Source of the DNA: UBA7359 sp038142205
GTDB lineage: Bacteria > Pseudomonadota > Gammaproteobacteria > Eutrophobiales > Eutrophobiaceae
Reading direction: 5' to 3'
DNA: 64,000 bases
NCBI GenBank assembly: GCA_038142205.1
Contig: JAYQJO010000001.1
Coordinates: 806,001-870,000 of the forward strand
In this document: one piece after another, positions 47,893 to 57,389 of the stretch
Numbering within the stretch: position 1 is the first letter of the stretch
Layout of the letters: every line of letters starts with the position of its first letter
Notes under the pieces: generated by a model
The model's input: the letters and a program-made list of their open reading frames with translations, nothing else
What the model was told of the DNA's origin: nothing
Database searches by the model: none
Program-made: the position numbers and the translations under genes

Positions 47893-48561
47893 TTAATTAT
47901 GTGTAACTTTGTTTCTTAGGTAAACAGGAGATGCTTGCTCTACGGAAATCATCTTATTTTCCAAATAAGCAGGTTTAGCCAAAGCTAAAACATCAACAGC
48001 AGAAGGGAAAAGCTTGCCGTCAAAGCCATTTAAGTTGTTATCGAATTTTGAGCTGAGTACATCCGAATAGGTATCCCAACCAGAACCAGCCCCAAACCAG
48101 ATTTCATCTGAAAAAATATCTACATCTGTAGCGGCACAAACGACTTCCTCGGATGTCGCTTCCATGACACCGGAGTCATTCTTCTTAAATAGTCCCCAAT
48201 AAATCTCCTGCATCCGCGCATCAATTGCTGATGCAACCCACTCATGTTCATTGGCAACATGCTGTGCTAAAGCCGCCAAAGTCGAAATGGGGATGACCGG
48301 CGTATCGTGTGCAAAGGCCAAACCCTGAATAACGCCCATAGCGATGCGTACGCCCGTAAACGCTCCCGGGCCTTGTCCGAAAGCAATCGCATCTAAATTA
48401 GAAACCTTGATATCTGCTTCATTCATTAATGTTTCGACCATGGGCAGTATTAGTTGTGTATGCTTTCTCGGTGCAACTTTATAACGTGCAATTTGCTCAT
48501 CGCCTATAGACAATGCCGCTGAACAAGCTTCTGTTGCTGTTTCAATAGCCAGTATTTTCAT
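47893..48561 (-). CDS. tsaB: tRNA threonylcarbamoyladenosine biosynthesis protein TsaB
   Basis: 222 residues. ASKHA-type fold start (ILAIETATEACSAAL), RKHTQLILPMVE, and GQGPGAFTGVRIAMG, the standard signature. TsaB supports TsaD/TsaE in making t6A at position 37 of tRNAs reading ANN codons; essential in many bacteria. Intact, leftward, with its start 154 bases from lolC. Confidence 0.95.
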   Translation of the reverse strand: MKILAIETATEACSAALSIGDEQIARYKVAPRKHTQLILPMVETLMNEADIKVSNLDAIAFGQGPGAFTGVRIAMGVIQGLAFAHDTPVIPISTLAALAQHVANEHEWVASAIDARMQEIYWGLFKKNDSGVMEATSEEVVCAATDVDIFSDEIWFGAGSGWDTYSDVLSSKFDNNLNGFDGKLFPSAVDVLALAKPAYLENKMISVEQASPVYLRNKVTHN

Positions 48562-48700
48562 TAATGCTTTAAAAATTTATGGAGTTAGTAGTTGATGTGG
48601 AAAATACAGGTTCGGTCAAGTTCAGGCAAATAAAAATCAACAATCTAAAGCTTAAACAGTTGTTTTTACTAAATTAGTTTCATGCTAATCATAACCTCCC

Positions 48701-48706
48701 TATAAT
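48701..48706 (+). promoter_or_regulatory. -10-like TATAAT just before lolC
   Basis: An exact TATAAT lies at 48701-48706, only 8 bases before the lolC ATG at 48715, and no Shine-Dalgarno sequence lies between. If it works as a -10 box, transcription starts within a few bases of the ATG, giving a leaderless or near-leaderless mRNA. The -35 match is poor. Confidence 0.4.
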
Positions 48707-48714
48707 GCTCGCCT

Positions 48715-49959
48715 ATGTTTAATTCATTCGAATCCACAATCGGCTTGCGTTATGTTAGAGCGCGACGCCGAAATCATTTCATTTCCTTTATTTCCATGAC
48801 ATCGATGATGGGATTGGCTTTGGGCGTTATGGCATTGATCACGGTATTGTCTGTCATGAACGGTTTTGAAAAAGAATTAAAAGAACGAATCCTGGGTATG
48901 GCATCGCATGCAACGGTTATCGGAGACGGTAATTCCTTAAATAATTGGAAACCAATTGCAGAAGAAGTTATGCATCATCCCGAAATTGTTGGCGTTGCAC
49001 CGTATATTCATGCTGAAGGTATGCTCGTAAAAGATAAAAGTGTCAATGGCGCGATTATTAGAGGCATTTTGCCTGACGAAGAACCGAAAGTAGCTATCGT
49101 AACCGAAAAAGTGACGCACGGTAATTTAAACGACTTGAAACAAGGCAGCTTTAATGTTGTTTTGGGTAAAGAGTTAGCCCGAAAACTGGCTGTTACTATT
49201 GGAGATAAAGTCACGTTAGTCGCGCCGCAGGCCAATGTTACACCTGCGGGAATATTGCCTCGACTAAAACGTTTTACTGTTGCCGGTATTTTTGAAGTCG
49301 GTATGCATGAGTTCGATAGTGGCTTGGCACTCATTCACATGAACGATGCAATGAAGTTATTCCGTAAAACAGCACCAACAGGGTTGCGTTTAAAAACCAA
49401 TGATATTTTAAAAGCACCAAAAATTAGCCGTGAAGTAGCGAGCCAGTTACCGGGGCTTTACTGGGTGGTTGACTGGACACAGCGTCATGCCAATTTTTTT
49501 CGTGCTTTAAAAACAGAAAAAACAGTAATGTTTGTTATTCTTACGCTTATTGTTGCTGTTGCGGCGTTTAATATTATTTCAACGCTGGTCATGATGGTAT
49601 CGGACAAACAGGCTGACATTGCTGTACTGAGAACGCTGGGTGCTAGTCCGAGCAGTATCCTGAAAATATTTATGGTTCAAGGCATGGTAATAGGGCTGGT
49701 CGGAATTGTTTTTGGTGTTATTGGCGGTATTTTGTTGGCAACGAATGTTGAAACCATTGTGCCTGCTATTGAATCCATGATTGGACAAAAGTTTTTGTCT
49801 GCTGATGTGTATTACATTAGCGAACTACCTTCAGATATGCATTGGGATGATGTGATTACGATTAGCATTGTTTCCTTTATCTTATGTTTATTAGCGACAA
49901 TTTATCCGGCATTAAGAGCAGCAAAGACACAACCAGCAGAGGCATTACGTTATGAGTGA
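48715..49959 (+). CDS. lolC: Lipoprotein-releasing ABC permease LolC/LolE (probable LolF type)
   Basis: 414 residues with one N-terminal helix (about 25-48), a periplasmic MacB-like domain and three C-terminal helices (FtsX domain), the LolC/E layout. Start and motif GLRYVRARRRNHFISFIS then VLSVMNGFEKEL are diagnostic. It extracts outer-membrane lipoproteins from the inner membrane. Only one permease gene is present by lolD, where E. coli has lolC and lolE, so it may act as a homodimer (LolF). It overlaps lolD by 8 bases, which couples translation. Confidence 0.93.
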   Translation: MFNSFESTIGLRYVRARRRNHFISFISMTSMMGLALGVMALITVLSVMNGFEKELKERILGMASHATVIGDGNSLNNWKPIAEEVMHHPEIVGVAPYIHAEGMLVKDKSVNGAIIRGILPDEEPKVAIVTEKVTHGNLNDLKQGSFNVVLGKELARKLAVTIGDKVTLVAPQANVTPAGILPRLKRFTVAGIFEVGMHEFDSGLALIHMNDAMKLFRKTAPTGLRLKTNDILKAPKISREVASQLPGLYWVVDWTQRHANFFRALKTEKTVMFVILTLIVAVAAFNIISTLVMMVSDKQADIAVLRTLGASPSSILKIFMVQGMVIGLVGIVFGVIGGILLATNVETIVPAIESMIGQKFLSADVYYISELPSDMHWDDVITISIVSFILCLLATIYPALRAAKTQPAEALRYE

Positions 49960-50629
49960 TCTACTGCTTGAAACAAAAAACTTAAGTAAACACTTTAGCG
50001 AAGGTGAACTACGTGTTGATGTCCTAAAAGGAATTGATTTCAGTATTAATAAAAATGAAAGCGTTGCCATCATCGGTGCATCCGGTTCAGGCAAAAGTAC
50101 TTTATTACATTTGCTTGGTGGACTTGATGTAGCTGACACAGGTGAGATTGTTATTAATGGCGAAGACATTAGTAAATTGAATGATGAACAGCGTGGTGAA
50201 ATGCGTAATAAACATTTAGGGTTTATTTATCAGTTTCATCATTTATTACCTGAATTCTCTGCATTAGAGAATGTTGCTATGCCTTTACTAATCAGACGAA
50301 GTAATAAAAAAGAAGCATTCGATAAAGCGAATGATTTATTAGAAAAAGTGGGGCTGGCAAAACGCGTACAGCATCGTCCCGGAGAATTATCTGGCGGTGA
50401 ACGACAACGCGCTGCGATAGCAAGAGCATTGGTAACAGAACCTGCCTGTATTTTAGCCGATGAACCAACAGGTAATTTAGATGAAAAAACAGCCGATCAA
50501 GTTTTCGAATTGATTCTTGAACTAAATCAAAACTTGGGCACCAGTTTGATTATGGTGACACATAACCTGGAGTTATCGAAACGTGTTGATCGAGTTGTTG
50601 AGTTAAAAGAAGGGGTGTTAGTAGAATAA
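49952..50629 (+). CDS. lolD: Lipoprotein-releasing ABC ATPase
   Basis: 225 residues. Walker A GASGSGKST (about residue 43), Q-loop YQFHH, signature LSGGERQRAAIARAL, Walker B ILADEPTGNLD, H-loop VTHN: a full LolD. Overlaps lolC. Drives lipoprotein transfer to LolA. The next stretch is foreign-looking DNA. Confidence 0.95.
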   Translation: MSDLLLETKNLSKHFSEGELRVDVLKGIDFSINKNESVAIIGASGSGKSTLLHLLGGLDVADTGEIVINGEDISKLNDEQRGEMRNKHLGFIYQFHHLLPEFSALENVAMPLLIRRSNKKEAFDKANDLLEKVGLAKRVQHRPGELSGGERQRAAIARALVTEPACILADEPTGNLDEKTADQVFELILELNQNLGTSLIMVTHNLELSKRVDRVVELKEGVLVE

Positions 50630-50993
50630 GATTACTAAAGATCTTAAAAATGAAAATTTAAATGACTATAAAAATGTAGTTATACGAGCATAAGCGCAAT
50701 TCAATATATATCGATTACAAAGAGAGTACGCTATGCCTGTTTTTAATAGAGCTCAGGAGGTTCGGATCACTTACTTGAATTCGGTGCTTTCTTCGCAAGT
50801 ACCACATATTTGATTAACTTCAACAATAAAGGGTGTAAAAGTAAAACTCAGGTTCTTCAAAATCAGGTCTTCGAAGTCTCCCAACCACGAGCAGCTTTAG
50901 TTGGCGTAGTTCTTGAGCTATTGTAAAAATTCGATTCAACCGCTCGTATTTTGTGCCAACTAAAGTTTTACGAATCTTAACTGGAGGAGAACT
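50630..50993. other. Gap with inverted repeat and possible gene remnant
   Basis: An 11-base perfect inverted repeat, CTTTAGTTGGC (50895-50905) and GCCAACTAAAG (50955-50965), is separated by 49 bases. On the minus strand protein-like text is visible in two frames: ERLNRIFTIAQELRQL, then FEDLILKNLSF and VNQICGTCEESTEFK, ending near 50780. No start codon is clear. This resembles a decayed gene acquired with the neighbouring SDR gene. TGGAGGAGAA before 50994 is a strong ribosome site for the SDR. Confidence 0.35.
50895..50965. repeat. 11-bp inverted repeat flanking 49 bases
   Basis: CTTTAGTTGGC and its exact complement lie 49 bases apart, 29 bases before the SDR start. An RNA hairpin or a protein site are possible. 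It does not match integron attC order (it has GTTGGC first, GCCAAC last). Confidence 0.5.
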
Positions 50994-51794
50994 ATGGAGT
51001 TATCGGGTAAGAATGTTGTTATCACTGGCGGATCGCAAGGAATCGGCCAGGCATTAGCCGAACGCTTTGCCAGCGGCGGCGCGAAGGTTCTGTTGGTTGC
51101 TCGATCGGAATCAAAATTGGAGGCCCTGTCGAAGAAGATTGGCGCGGAATATTTGGTGGCTGACCTCACGGTTCCGAATCAAGTTGATGGATTGCTAAAC
51201 GCATCGATCGATAAACTGGGGCATGTCGATGTGCTTATTAATAACGCTGCTGTTGAAACATCCGGACCTTTTAAGAAGACTAGTCATGATGAGCTCCGTC
51301 GTGTTGCCCGCTTGAATTTCGAAGCACCATTGATTTTGACGCGCGATTTTGTTGGGCATATGCTCGAGCGTAACATGGGTCATATTGTTCAAATCAGCTC
51401 TGTAGCCGGTGCTATTCCATTTGTTGGACAAGCGGCTTACTCAGGTTCAAAAGCAGCTATAACCAATCTGACTGAGACCATAAGGCTGGAGTTAGCAGAT
51501 ACACCAATCGGATTTACGGTTGTATCACCGGGTCCAATAAGCACAGAGATGTGGTCGCGGGTTGATTCAGATGAAAACGCGTTTATGGCCCCAGCACTCA
51601 AGCGTTTTCGACAAACACACTTTTTGCCGACACTGAGCCCTCAGAAACTGGCCGATACGACTTTTACTGCCGTTCGAGCGAACAAGCGATTCGTTCGCCT
51701 TCCGCACAGATACGCGTTGTTCTACTTGTTCAACAATGCACCGCGCCGGATTGTTGAGATGACCTTGGCGGGCGTTAAGTTAGATCCTCGATAA
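50994..51794 (+). CDS. Short-chain dehydrogenase/reductase
   Basis: 266 residues, classical SDR: TGGSQGIG (residues 11-18) binds NAD(P), NNAA at 83-86, and Tyr149-x3-Lys153 (YSGSK) with a Ser at 135-136 form the active site. Substrate unknown. The gene differs from its neighbours: three of four 60-base blocks I counted have 53-55% G+C (33, 32 and 33 of 60), against 17 of 60 in a lolD block. It splits the usual lolD/DUF2062/comEC order and has a strong GGAGGAG ribosome site. Horizontal acquisition is likely. Confidence 0.88.
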   Translation: MELSGKNVVITGGSQGIGQALAERFASGGAKVLLVARSESKLEALSKKIGAEYLVADLTVPNQVDGLLNASIDKLGHVDVLINNAAVETSGPFKKTSHDELRRVARLNFEAPLILTRDFVGHMLERNMGHIVQISSVAGAIPFVGQAAYSGSKAAITNLTETIRLELADTPIGFTVVSPGPISTEMWSRVDSDENAFMAPALKRFRQTHFLPTLSPQKLADTTFTAVRANKRFVRLPHRYALFYLFNNAPRRIVEMTLAGVKLDPR

Positions 51795-52038
51795 TGACTT
51801 AGTTCTCCGAGGCGTTGGTCTGGGGCAGTCATTTCACGAGCAGGTCAGTAATGAAGTATGATGTGCAACCTTACGTTGAACACGGACGTTTTATAAGCCG
51901 TCTGAACTTGCCTTCGCGCAGAATCGGTCACCTAGTAAAGCGCCGGTTAACTAAACGTTATCTCTACTTTCATGAAACAAACATCAAGTCGAATAGCCAT
52001 TTCTGAAGAGAACAGATCAGAACTAAGCGTTTCTATAG

Positions 52039-52554
52039 TTATTTTCTATTTCTTCGATTTTCCCATTTAGCGATAGCTGTTACACGCCAGATTAAGCGAA
52101 CTAATATATAAGCAAACGTTGAGCAGATTGTACCCATTATAAAGCAGCCGAGTAGCAATGGTTCCCAGGCATGCATTAGTGTGTTACCGAACCCCTCTAT
52201 CGATAAAGAAAAATCAACGTTTTGTTCTTCGATTCCTAATATCTTGACTCCCATAACATAGCTAAAATAAAAAATAGGCGGAATGGTAAAAGGATTACTA
52301 ATAAAAGAAGTTAATACGGCAATCGGTAAATTCATACGAAATAATATTGCCAATACTGCAGAACTTAACATTTGTACTGGGAAAGGGATAAAGGCACAGA
52401 AAACTCCGATTGCAGCCCCACCCGCAGAAGAACGCTTATGCACATGCCAGATATTCGGATCATGTAGAAAATCTGATAAAAGATGCATCCCACCTTGTTT
52501 GTGAAAATGATCTCGGTGCGGTAAGTGGCGTTTTATAAAGCTGCTTAAACTCAT
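52039..52554 (-). CDS. DUF2062 membrane protein
   Basis: 171 residues with three or four membrane segments. Family signs: RSSAGGAAIGVFCAFIPFPVQM and FISNPFTIPPIFY. DUF2062 proteins occur beside lolD and comEC in many gammaproteobacteria; role unknown. Leftward, divergent from comEC with 82 bases between the starts. Intact. Confidence 0.88.
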   Translation of the reverse strand: MSLSSFIKRHLPHRDHFHKQGGMHLLSDFLHDPNIWHVHKRSSAGGAAIGVFCAFIPFPVQMLSSAVLAILFRMNLPIAVLTSFISNPFTIPPIFYFSYVMGVKILGIEEQNVDFSLSIEGFGNTLMHAWEPLLLGCFIMGTICSTFAYILVRLIWRVTAIAKWENRRNRK

Positions 52555-52636
52555 TAAGTTTCTGAAAAATCTGATATTATTTTAAAAAAAACGCGATATT
52601 ATATACCAATACAATTACAGGGAGTGAATTTGTTTT

Positions 52637-54918
52637 ATGCTCGCAGGAACGCTGGCATTTATCGCAGGCATTTATTCATTGATGCAGCTTTCTAGTTTGC
52701 CATCCTTGTTTTGGCTATTGTTACTTCCCATAGTACTTATTTCATATCGGATTCATGCAGTTTTTCGCTATGTCTTTTATTTTTATTTTGGTTTTTGTTG
52801 GGCGCTTTTTGCTGCTCAATTAACAACCGATCATAGTCTCGATCCGAAGCTTGAAAATAAAAGTGTCATTATAACAGGTGTCATCGCATCAGTGGCTGAG
52901 GTACGCAAAGACCATAGCCGTTTTTTAATTGAGCTAGAGACACTAAGCGATAAAGCTGGAAATAACGTTAAACCTCCTAAACTGGCACGCCTGAGCTGGT
53001 ATAAAAGTAACACTGTTCCCAAGCCAGGAGAAAGATGGCAATTCAAAGTGAGACTGAAACGGCCTTATAGTTTTATGAATTCCGGCGGTTTTGATTATGA
53101 AGCATGGATGTTTAGGCAAGGTATAAAAGCAACAGGCTATGTAAAGAAATCAGCGCTGAATAAAAAAATAAAAAATACAAATCAATTTTTTATCGAAAAA
53201 CAACGTTACAAAATTGTAAGCCAACTAAAGCAACAACTTGATAATCCTATATTAGGTTTAGTGCTTGCCCTGAGTCTAGGCGAACGAAGCCAGCTTAATG
53301 CAGGACAATGGCAAGTGCTAACGCAAACAGGCACAAACCATTTGATTGCTATTTCGGGCTTGCACCTTGGTTTAATCGCTGGTTTTATTTATTTCATTGC
53401 ATATTTTATCTGGCGGCAGTTTTATTTTTTAACACAACGTTTACCTGCGCCATACTTTGCTTCGTTGGCGGCATTTGTTGGTGCAATAATTTATGCCTTG
53501 TTATCAGGCTTTGCCTTACCCGCACAACGCGCAATAATTATGTTGGGTGTATTTCTTTTTCTATATTCCAACCAAAACGAATGTTAATTAGCAATGTAAT
53601 TTCTATTGCTGCAATCTTGATATTAATACTCGATCCGTTTGCTGTTATTGCAGTTGATTTTTACCTGTCATTTATGGCGGTTATGTTCATCTTATATTTG
53701 ACGCGTTTTCGGGTTAATAAACAGTATAAATTAACAAAATGGATTGTGTTGCAGTGTTTACTAGGTTTGTGTTTGGTGCCCATACTTATTTTATGGTTTA
53801 AACAAATCCCTTTATACAGTGTCATTGCAAACTTTGTTGCAATACCGATTATAGGTTTTCTGATAGTCCCATTATCATTAATTGCATTAATATTTTTATT
53901 TATTTCTCCTGCTTTAGCAGTAACTTTATATGCTTTGATTGAGACTATTTATGTCTGGCTCTGGAGCTGGCTAGCATTTTTGTCTGAACTAAATCATTCA
54001 GTTATTGCAATTGCCTCGCCAAATTTAATTTCATTATTTCTAGCACTAGTCGGCGTCCTTATTTTAACAATGCCAAGAGGATTGCCTGCTAGGTATCTTG
54101 GTATTTTCTTTTTTCTGCCCTTATTGTTTCCAATGAAAGATCTATTTAAAGACGGTGAGTTTGAATTTGTATTACTTGATGTTGGCCAGGGGTTATCAGC
54201 GGTTGTCCAAACGCAAAACCACACACTACTCTATGATGCCGGGGCACGGTTTTCGGAAAGGTTTAATACAGGTGATGCCGTTGTTAAGCCGTATTTAAGA
54301 CAGAAAGGGGTTAGAGATTTATCAATGTTTATTGTCAGTCACGGTGATAATGATCATATCGGTGGCGCTAATGCAGTTATTAATAATTTTAGGATAAATC
54401 AAATAATCAGTAGTGTTCCTGAGAAACTGGCAGGAGAAAAAGCAGAACATTGCGGTGAAGGGCAGCTTTGGCAATGGGACGATGTTGATTTCGAAATGTT
54501 AAGTCTTGCCTCGGCGACTGGTTTAAGTGGTAATAATGCATCTTGTGTTCTGAAAGTATCATCGAAATACGGTTCAGTCTTATTAACTGGTGATATTGAA
54601 AAAGAAGCTGAAGCAGTCTTGGTAAATAAATATCGAAAAAAATTAATATCAGATATTTTACTAGTGCCGCATCATGGCAGTAAAACATCATCAACTAACG
54701 CATTTATTTCAGCTGTTTCACCTGAATATGCTTTTATTCCGGCAGGATACAAGAATCGGTTTGGTTTCCCGAAACAGGATATAATGGCACGATACGATAC
54801 GTTCAGTGTAAAAACGTATATCAGTCATGAAACGGGCGAACTGTCTGCAAAGTTTTTTAAAACAGGTATGCAAATCAATGAATTTCGCACAAAAAACAGG
54901 CGTTTCTGGCATCATTGA
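52637..54918 (+). pseudogene. comEC: DNA uptake channel ComEC/Rec2, frameshifted
   Basis: Inner-membrane channel for single-stranded DNA in natural transformation. Frame one (52637-53587) holds the DUF4131 part and the start of the competence domain (ISGLHLGLIAGFIYF, GFALPAQRA). At 53566-53567 two T are read where three keep the frame; frame two then gives FQPKRMLISNVISIAA, more helices, and the beta-lactamase-like domain (VLLDVGQGLSAVV, SHGDNDHIGG, VPHHGSKTSS) to 54918. Restored length is 760 residues, as in E. coli. As read the channel is cut in mid-membrane, so transformation would fail unless this is a consensus error. Confidence 0.9.
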
Positions 54919-55010
54919 TAGTTAGTTAACAAGCTGTTTTAATACAGTTAATAATTAATAGAAACGCTGATTATGACAGTGTTTCAAGCGATAAAGGGAT
55001 GTGTCGCCAT

Positions 55011-55069
55011 TATCATTGAATTAATGTCATTGATAATGTAAATAAACGGAAAATCATATTTTCCGTTTA
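55011..55069. promoter_or_regulatory. Two stem-loops in the exbB leader
   Basis: TAAACGGAAAAT (55043-55054) and ATTTTCCGTTTA (55058-55069) form a perfect 12-base stem with loop CAT. Just before it CATTATCA and TGATAATG form a second stem with a 15-base loop. No long T run follows, so they do not look like a simple terminator of comEC; they may shape the exbB leader RNA 70 bases before its GTG start. Confidence 0.45.
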
Positions 55070-55142
55070 CGGCCGCTAGCAAATCCAAGAAGGAGTAGTT
55101 TAGAGGTTTCATATTTAATAATAACTTTTAGGGTGAGATTTT

Positions 55143-55772
55143 GTGCTTGAATTAATCAAGGCCGGCGGGCTACTCATGTGGCCGATTATTTTATGTTCCA
55201 TTGTAACAATGGCTATTATTGCAGAACGATTTTGGTCATTAAGAGAAAGCAAAGTAGCTCCAAAAAACCTGGCTGCCAAAGTATGGCAATGGCAAAAAGT
55301 AGGACACCTGGACAAACAGCGAATTAAGGATTTGCGTTCCAGCTCAGCGTTAGGAATGATTCTGGCGGCGGGTTTGATTAATCGCAATCATTCGCGTGAA
55401 ATCATGAAAGAAAGCATTGAAGAAGTCGGGCGTCATGTTGCACATGAACTGGAACGGTTTCTTAATACGTTGGGTACCATAGCCTCAATCTCGCCACTAC
55501 TTGGTCTATTGGGAACAGTCATCGGTATGATTAAAGTTTTTACCGTGATAACAAGTATGGGCGTAGGTGACCCGAGCATTCTCTCTGAAGGTATTTCAGA
55601 AGCGTTAATTACCACAGCAGCAGGGTTGTCTGTCGCGATTCCTAGCTTGATGTTTCATCGTTATTTTCGCGGAAGGATAGACGGTTTAATTGTGACGATG
55701 GAACAGGAAGCCTTGAAAATGGTTGAAGTCATGCACGGTGAACGTGAGTCTGACGAACCAACAGACGGATAA
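55143..55772 (+). CDS. exbB: ExbB/TolQ/MotA-family proton channel protein
   Basis: 209 residues with three membrane segments (about 8-30, 105-130, 150-175). Signature PLLGLLGTVIGMI then ALITTAAGLSVAIPSL is diagnostic. With ExbD it uses the proton gradient to power a TonB-type partner; no tonB gene is next to it. GTG start at 55143. Only 1 base separates it from the exbD ATG. Confidence 0.88.
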   Translation: MLELIKAGGLLMWPIILCSIVTMAIIAERFWSLRESKVAPKNLAAKVWQWQKVGHLDKQRIKDLRSSSALGMILAAGLINRNHSREIMKESIEEVGRHVAHELERFLNTLGTIASISPLLGLLGTVIGMIKVFTVITSMGVGDPSILSEGISEALITTAAGLSVAIPSLMFHRYFRGRIDGLIVTMEQEALKMVEVMHGERESDEPTDG

Positions 55773-55773
55773 T

Positions 55774-56193
55774 ATGAACTTCCAAACGGGCAAACGAGAC
55801 GAAGTTAATCTGGATATCACGCCATTAATTGATGTGGTGTTCCTGTTATTGATCTTTTTTATGGTCTCTACGACGTTTGATCATAATTCAGAAATTAATA
55901 TTACCTTGCCCAGTTCTTCGAAAGAGATGACGGAAGCCAAACCGGATGCGGTCAATATTGGTCTGGATGCCCAAGGTGTGGTCTATATTAACGATAAAGC
56001 ACTGGCAAACGCACAGATAGAAACCATTAAAGCGGCATTATCTGAAGCATTAGTTGGTTTGGATGAGCCGCCTGTTATTATCAGTGCAGATGAAGATGCG
56101 ACGCATCAATCTGTTGTCAGAGTAATGGATGCGGCGAGACAACTGGATCTGGTCAGGATTACTTTTGCCACCCAGGAAACTAAAGACAAGTAA
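55774..56193 (+). CDS. exbD: ExbD/TolR-family protein
   Basis: 139 residues. Single membrane segment with the proton-path Asp (LDITPLIDVVFLLLIFFMVSTTF, residues 11-33) and a periplasmic domain with INDKAL and VVRVMDAARQL. I take the ATG at 55774; an upstream in-frame start would overlap exbB. Works with ExbB. Followed by lpxK after 25 bases, a usual gammaproteobacterial order. Confidence 0.9.
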   Translation: MNFQTGKRDEVNLDITPLIDVVFLLLIFFMVSTTFDHNSEINITLPSSSKEMTEAKPDAVNIGLDAQGVVYINDKALANAQIETIKAALSEALVGLDEPPVIISADEDATHQSVVRVMDAARQLDLVRITFATQETKDK

Positions 56194-56218
56194 TAAACAC
56201 TAAACGGCGATTACACAT

Positions 56219-57220
56219 TTGTCGAAAGAATTTATTGAAAATATCTGGCAGAGCAAACACCCTATTGGCTATCTTCTGTTGCCATTAAGTTGGCTTTATA
56301 CACTCATTATTTTATTACGACGGCTTGCTTATCAATCAGGACTCATTGCCGTAAATGAAATTGATGTGCCGGTTATTATTGTTGGCAATATCTCGGTTGG
56401 TGGCACAGGTAAAACACCACTAGTAGTCTGGTTGGCAGATTATTTTAAGAATAAAGGCTTTAAGCCGGGTATTGTCAGCCGTGGTTATGGTGCAAATTTG
56501 ACTGGTAAAACCTTACAAGTAAGGCCAGACAGTGATCCTCGTTCAGTAGGCGATGAACCGGTATTAATAGCAGGAAAAACAAACTGCCCGGTTGCGGTTG
56601 CCGTTAAACGTAGAAAAGCGGCAGAACAATTAATTGAACATTATGATTGTGATCTGATTTTATGTGATGATGGCTTACAGCATTATTCATTGGCGCGTGA
56701 TATTGAAATTGCAGTAGTAGACGGTCAACGTCGATTTGGAAATGAATACTGCTTGCCAGCGGGTCCTTTAAGAGAGCCATTAAGCCGATTAGCATCGGTC
56801 GACATGGTTGTTAGTAAACATGTAGCGAAAAGGCATGAGTTTAAAATGGAATACAGCTACGGTGATTTGCTTTCGTTAACAGAATCAAAAAAAACGATTC
56901 CTGTCTCCAGTCTTGCAGGCCAAGCTGTGCATGCAATAGCCGGTATTGGTAACCCAGACAGATACTTTTCCTATTTACGTAATCAGAAACTAAATATAGT
57001 AATACATGAATTTCCTGATCATCATGTTTTTATCGAACAAGATTTGCAATTTAACGATGACTTACCAGTAGTGATGACAGAGAAAGATGCGGTAAAATGT
57101 GCTGCATTCGCAAAAAACAATTACTGGTCTTTGCCCATAACTGCGACTTTGCCCGACGCATTCGCATACCGACTTGATGTATTAATGAAGGATTTACTCG
57201 ATGGACAAAAAACTGCTTGA
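56219..57220 (+). CDS. lpxK: Tetraacyldisaccharide 4'-kinase
   Basis: 333 residues. Phosphorylates the lipid A disaccharide at the 4' position. One N-terminal membrane helix and the Walker A GNISVGGTGKTP (about residue 58) are present, with VSRGYGA and LCDDGLQH following. Start is TTG at 56219. It overlaps the next gene by 20 bases. Intact, as expected for an essential gene. Confidence 0.94.
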   Translation: MSKEFIENIWQSKHPIGYLLLPLSWLYTLIILLRRLAYQSGLIAVNEIDVPVIIVGNISVGGTGKTPLVVWLADYFKNKGFKPGIVSRGYGANLTGKTLQVRPDSDPRSVGDEPVLIAGKTNCPVAVAVKRRKAAEQLIEHYDCDLILCDDGLQHYSLARDIEIAVVDGQRRFGNEYCLPAGPLREPLSRLASVDMVVSKHVAKRHEFKMEYSYGDLLSLTESKKTIPVSSLAGQAVHAIAGIGNPDRYFSYLRNQKLNIVIHEFPDHHVFIEQDLQFNDDLPVVMTEKDAVKCAAFAKNNYWSLPITATLPDAFAYRLDVLMKDLLDGQKTA

Positions 57221-57389
57221 GATTCTGGTTTGCCCCGTAACAAAGGGGCCATTACTTTATGATAAAGAAAAACAAGAGTTAGTCTCGCTATCTGCTAGGC
57301 TGGCTTATCCAATTCGCGATGATATTCCTGTTATGCTTGAAGATGAAGCGAGAACCGTCTCTGAAGAAGAAGTGGAACAATTAAGATAG
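57201..57389 (+). CDS. ycaR: Trm112-family protein YcaR
   Basis: 62 residues with the CP-V-TKGPL pattern (one Cys only) and SARLAYPIRDDIPVML, the Trm112-like fold. Co-translated with lpxK (20-base overlap) and kdsB (stop TAG and start GTG share a base). Role in E. coli unclear. Confidence 0.93.
   Translation: MDKKLLEILVCPVTKGPLLYDKEKQELVSLSARLAYPIRDDIPVMLEDEARTVSEEEVEQLR

Noticed and set aside
50895..50965. Integron attC site around the SDR gene
   Set aside because: The order GTTGGC first and GCCAAC last is opposite to the RYYYAAC...GTTRRRY arrangement, and no integrase is present.
51815..52006. Rightward small gene after the SDR
   Set aside because: No family pattern; the text looks random and lies in the composition-shifted border of the insert.
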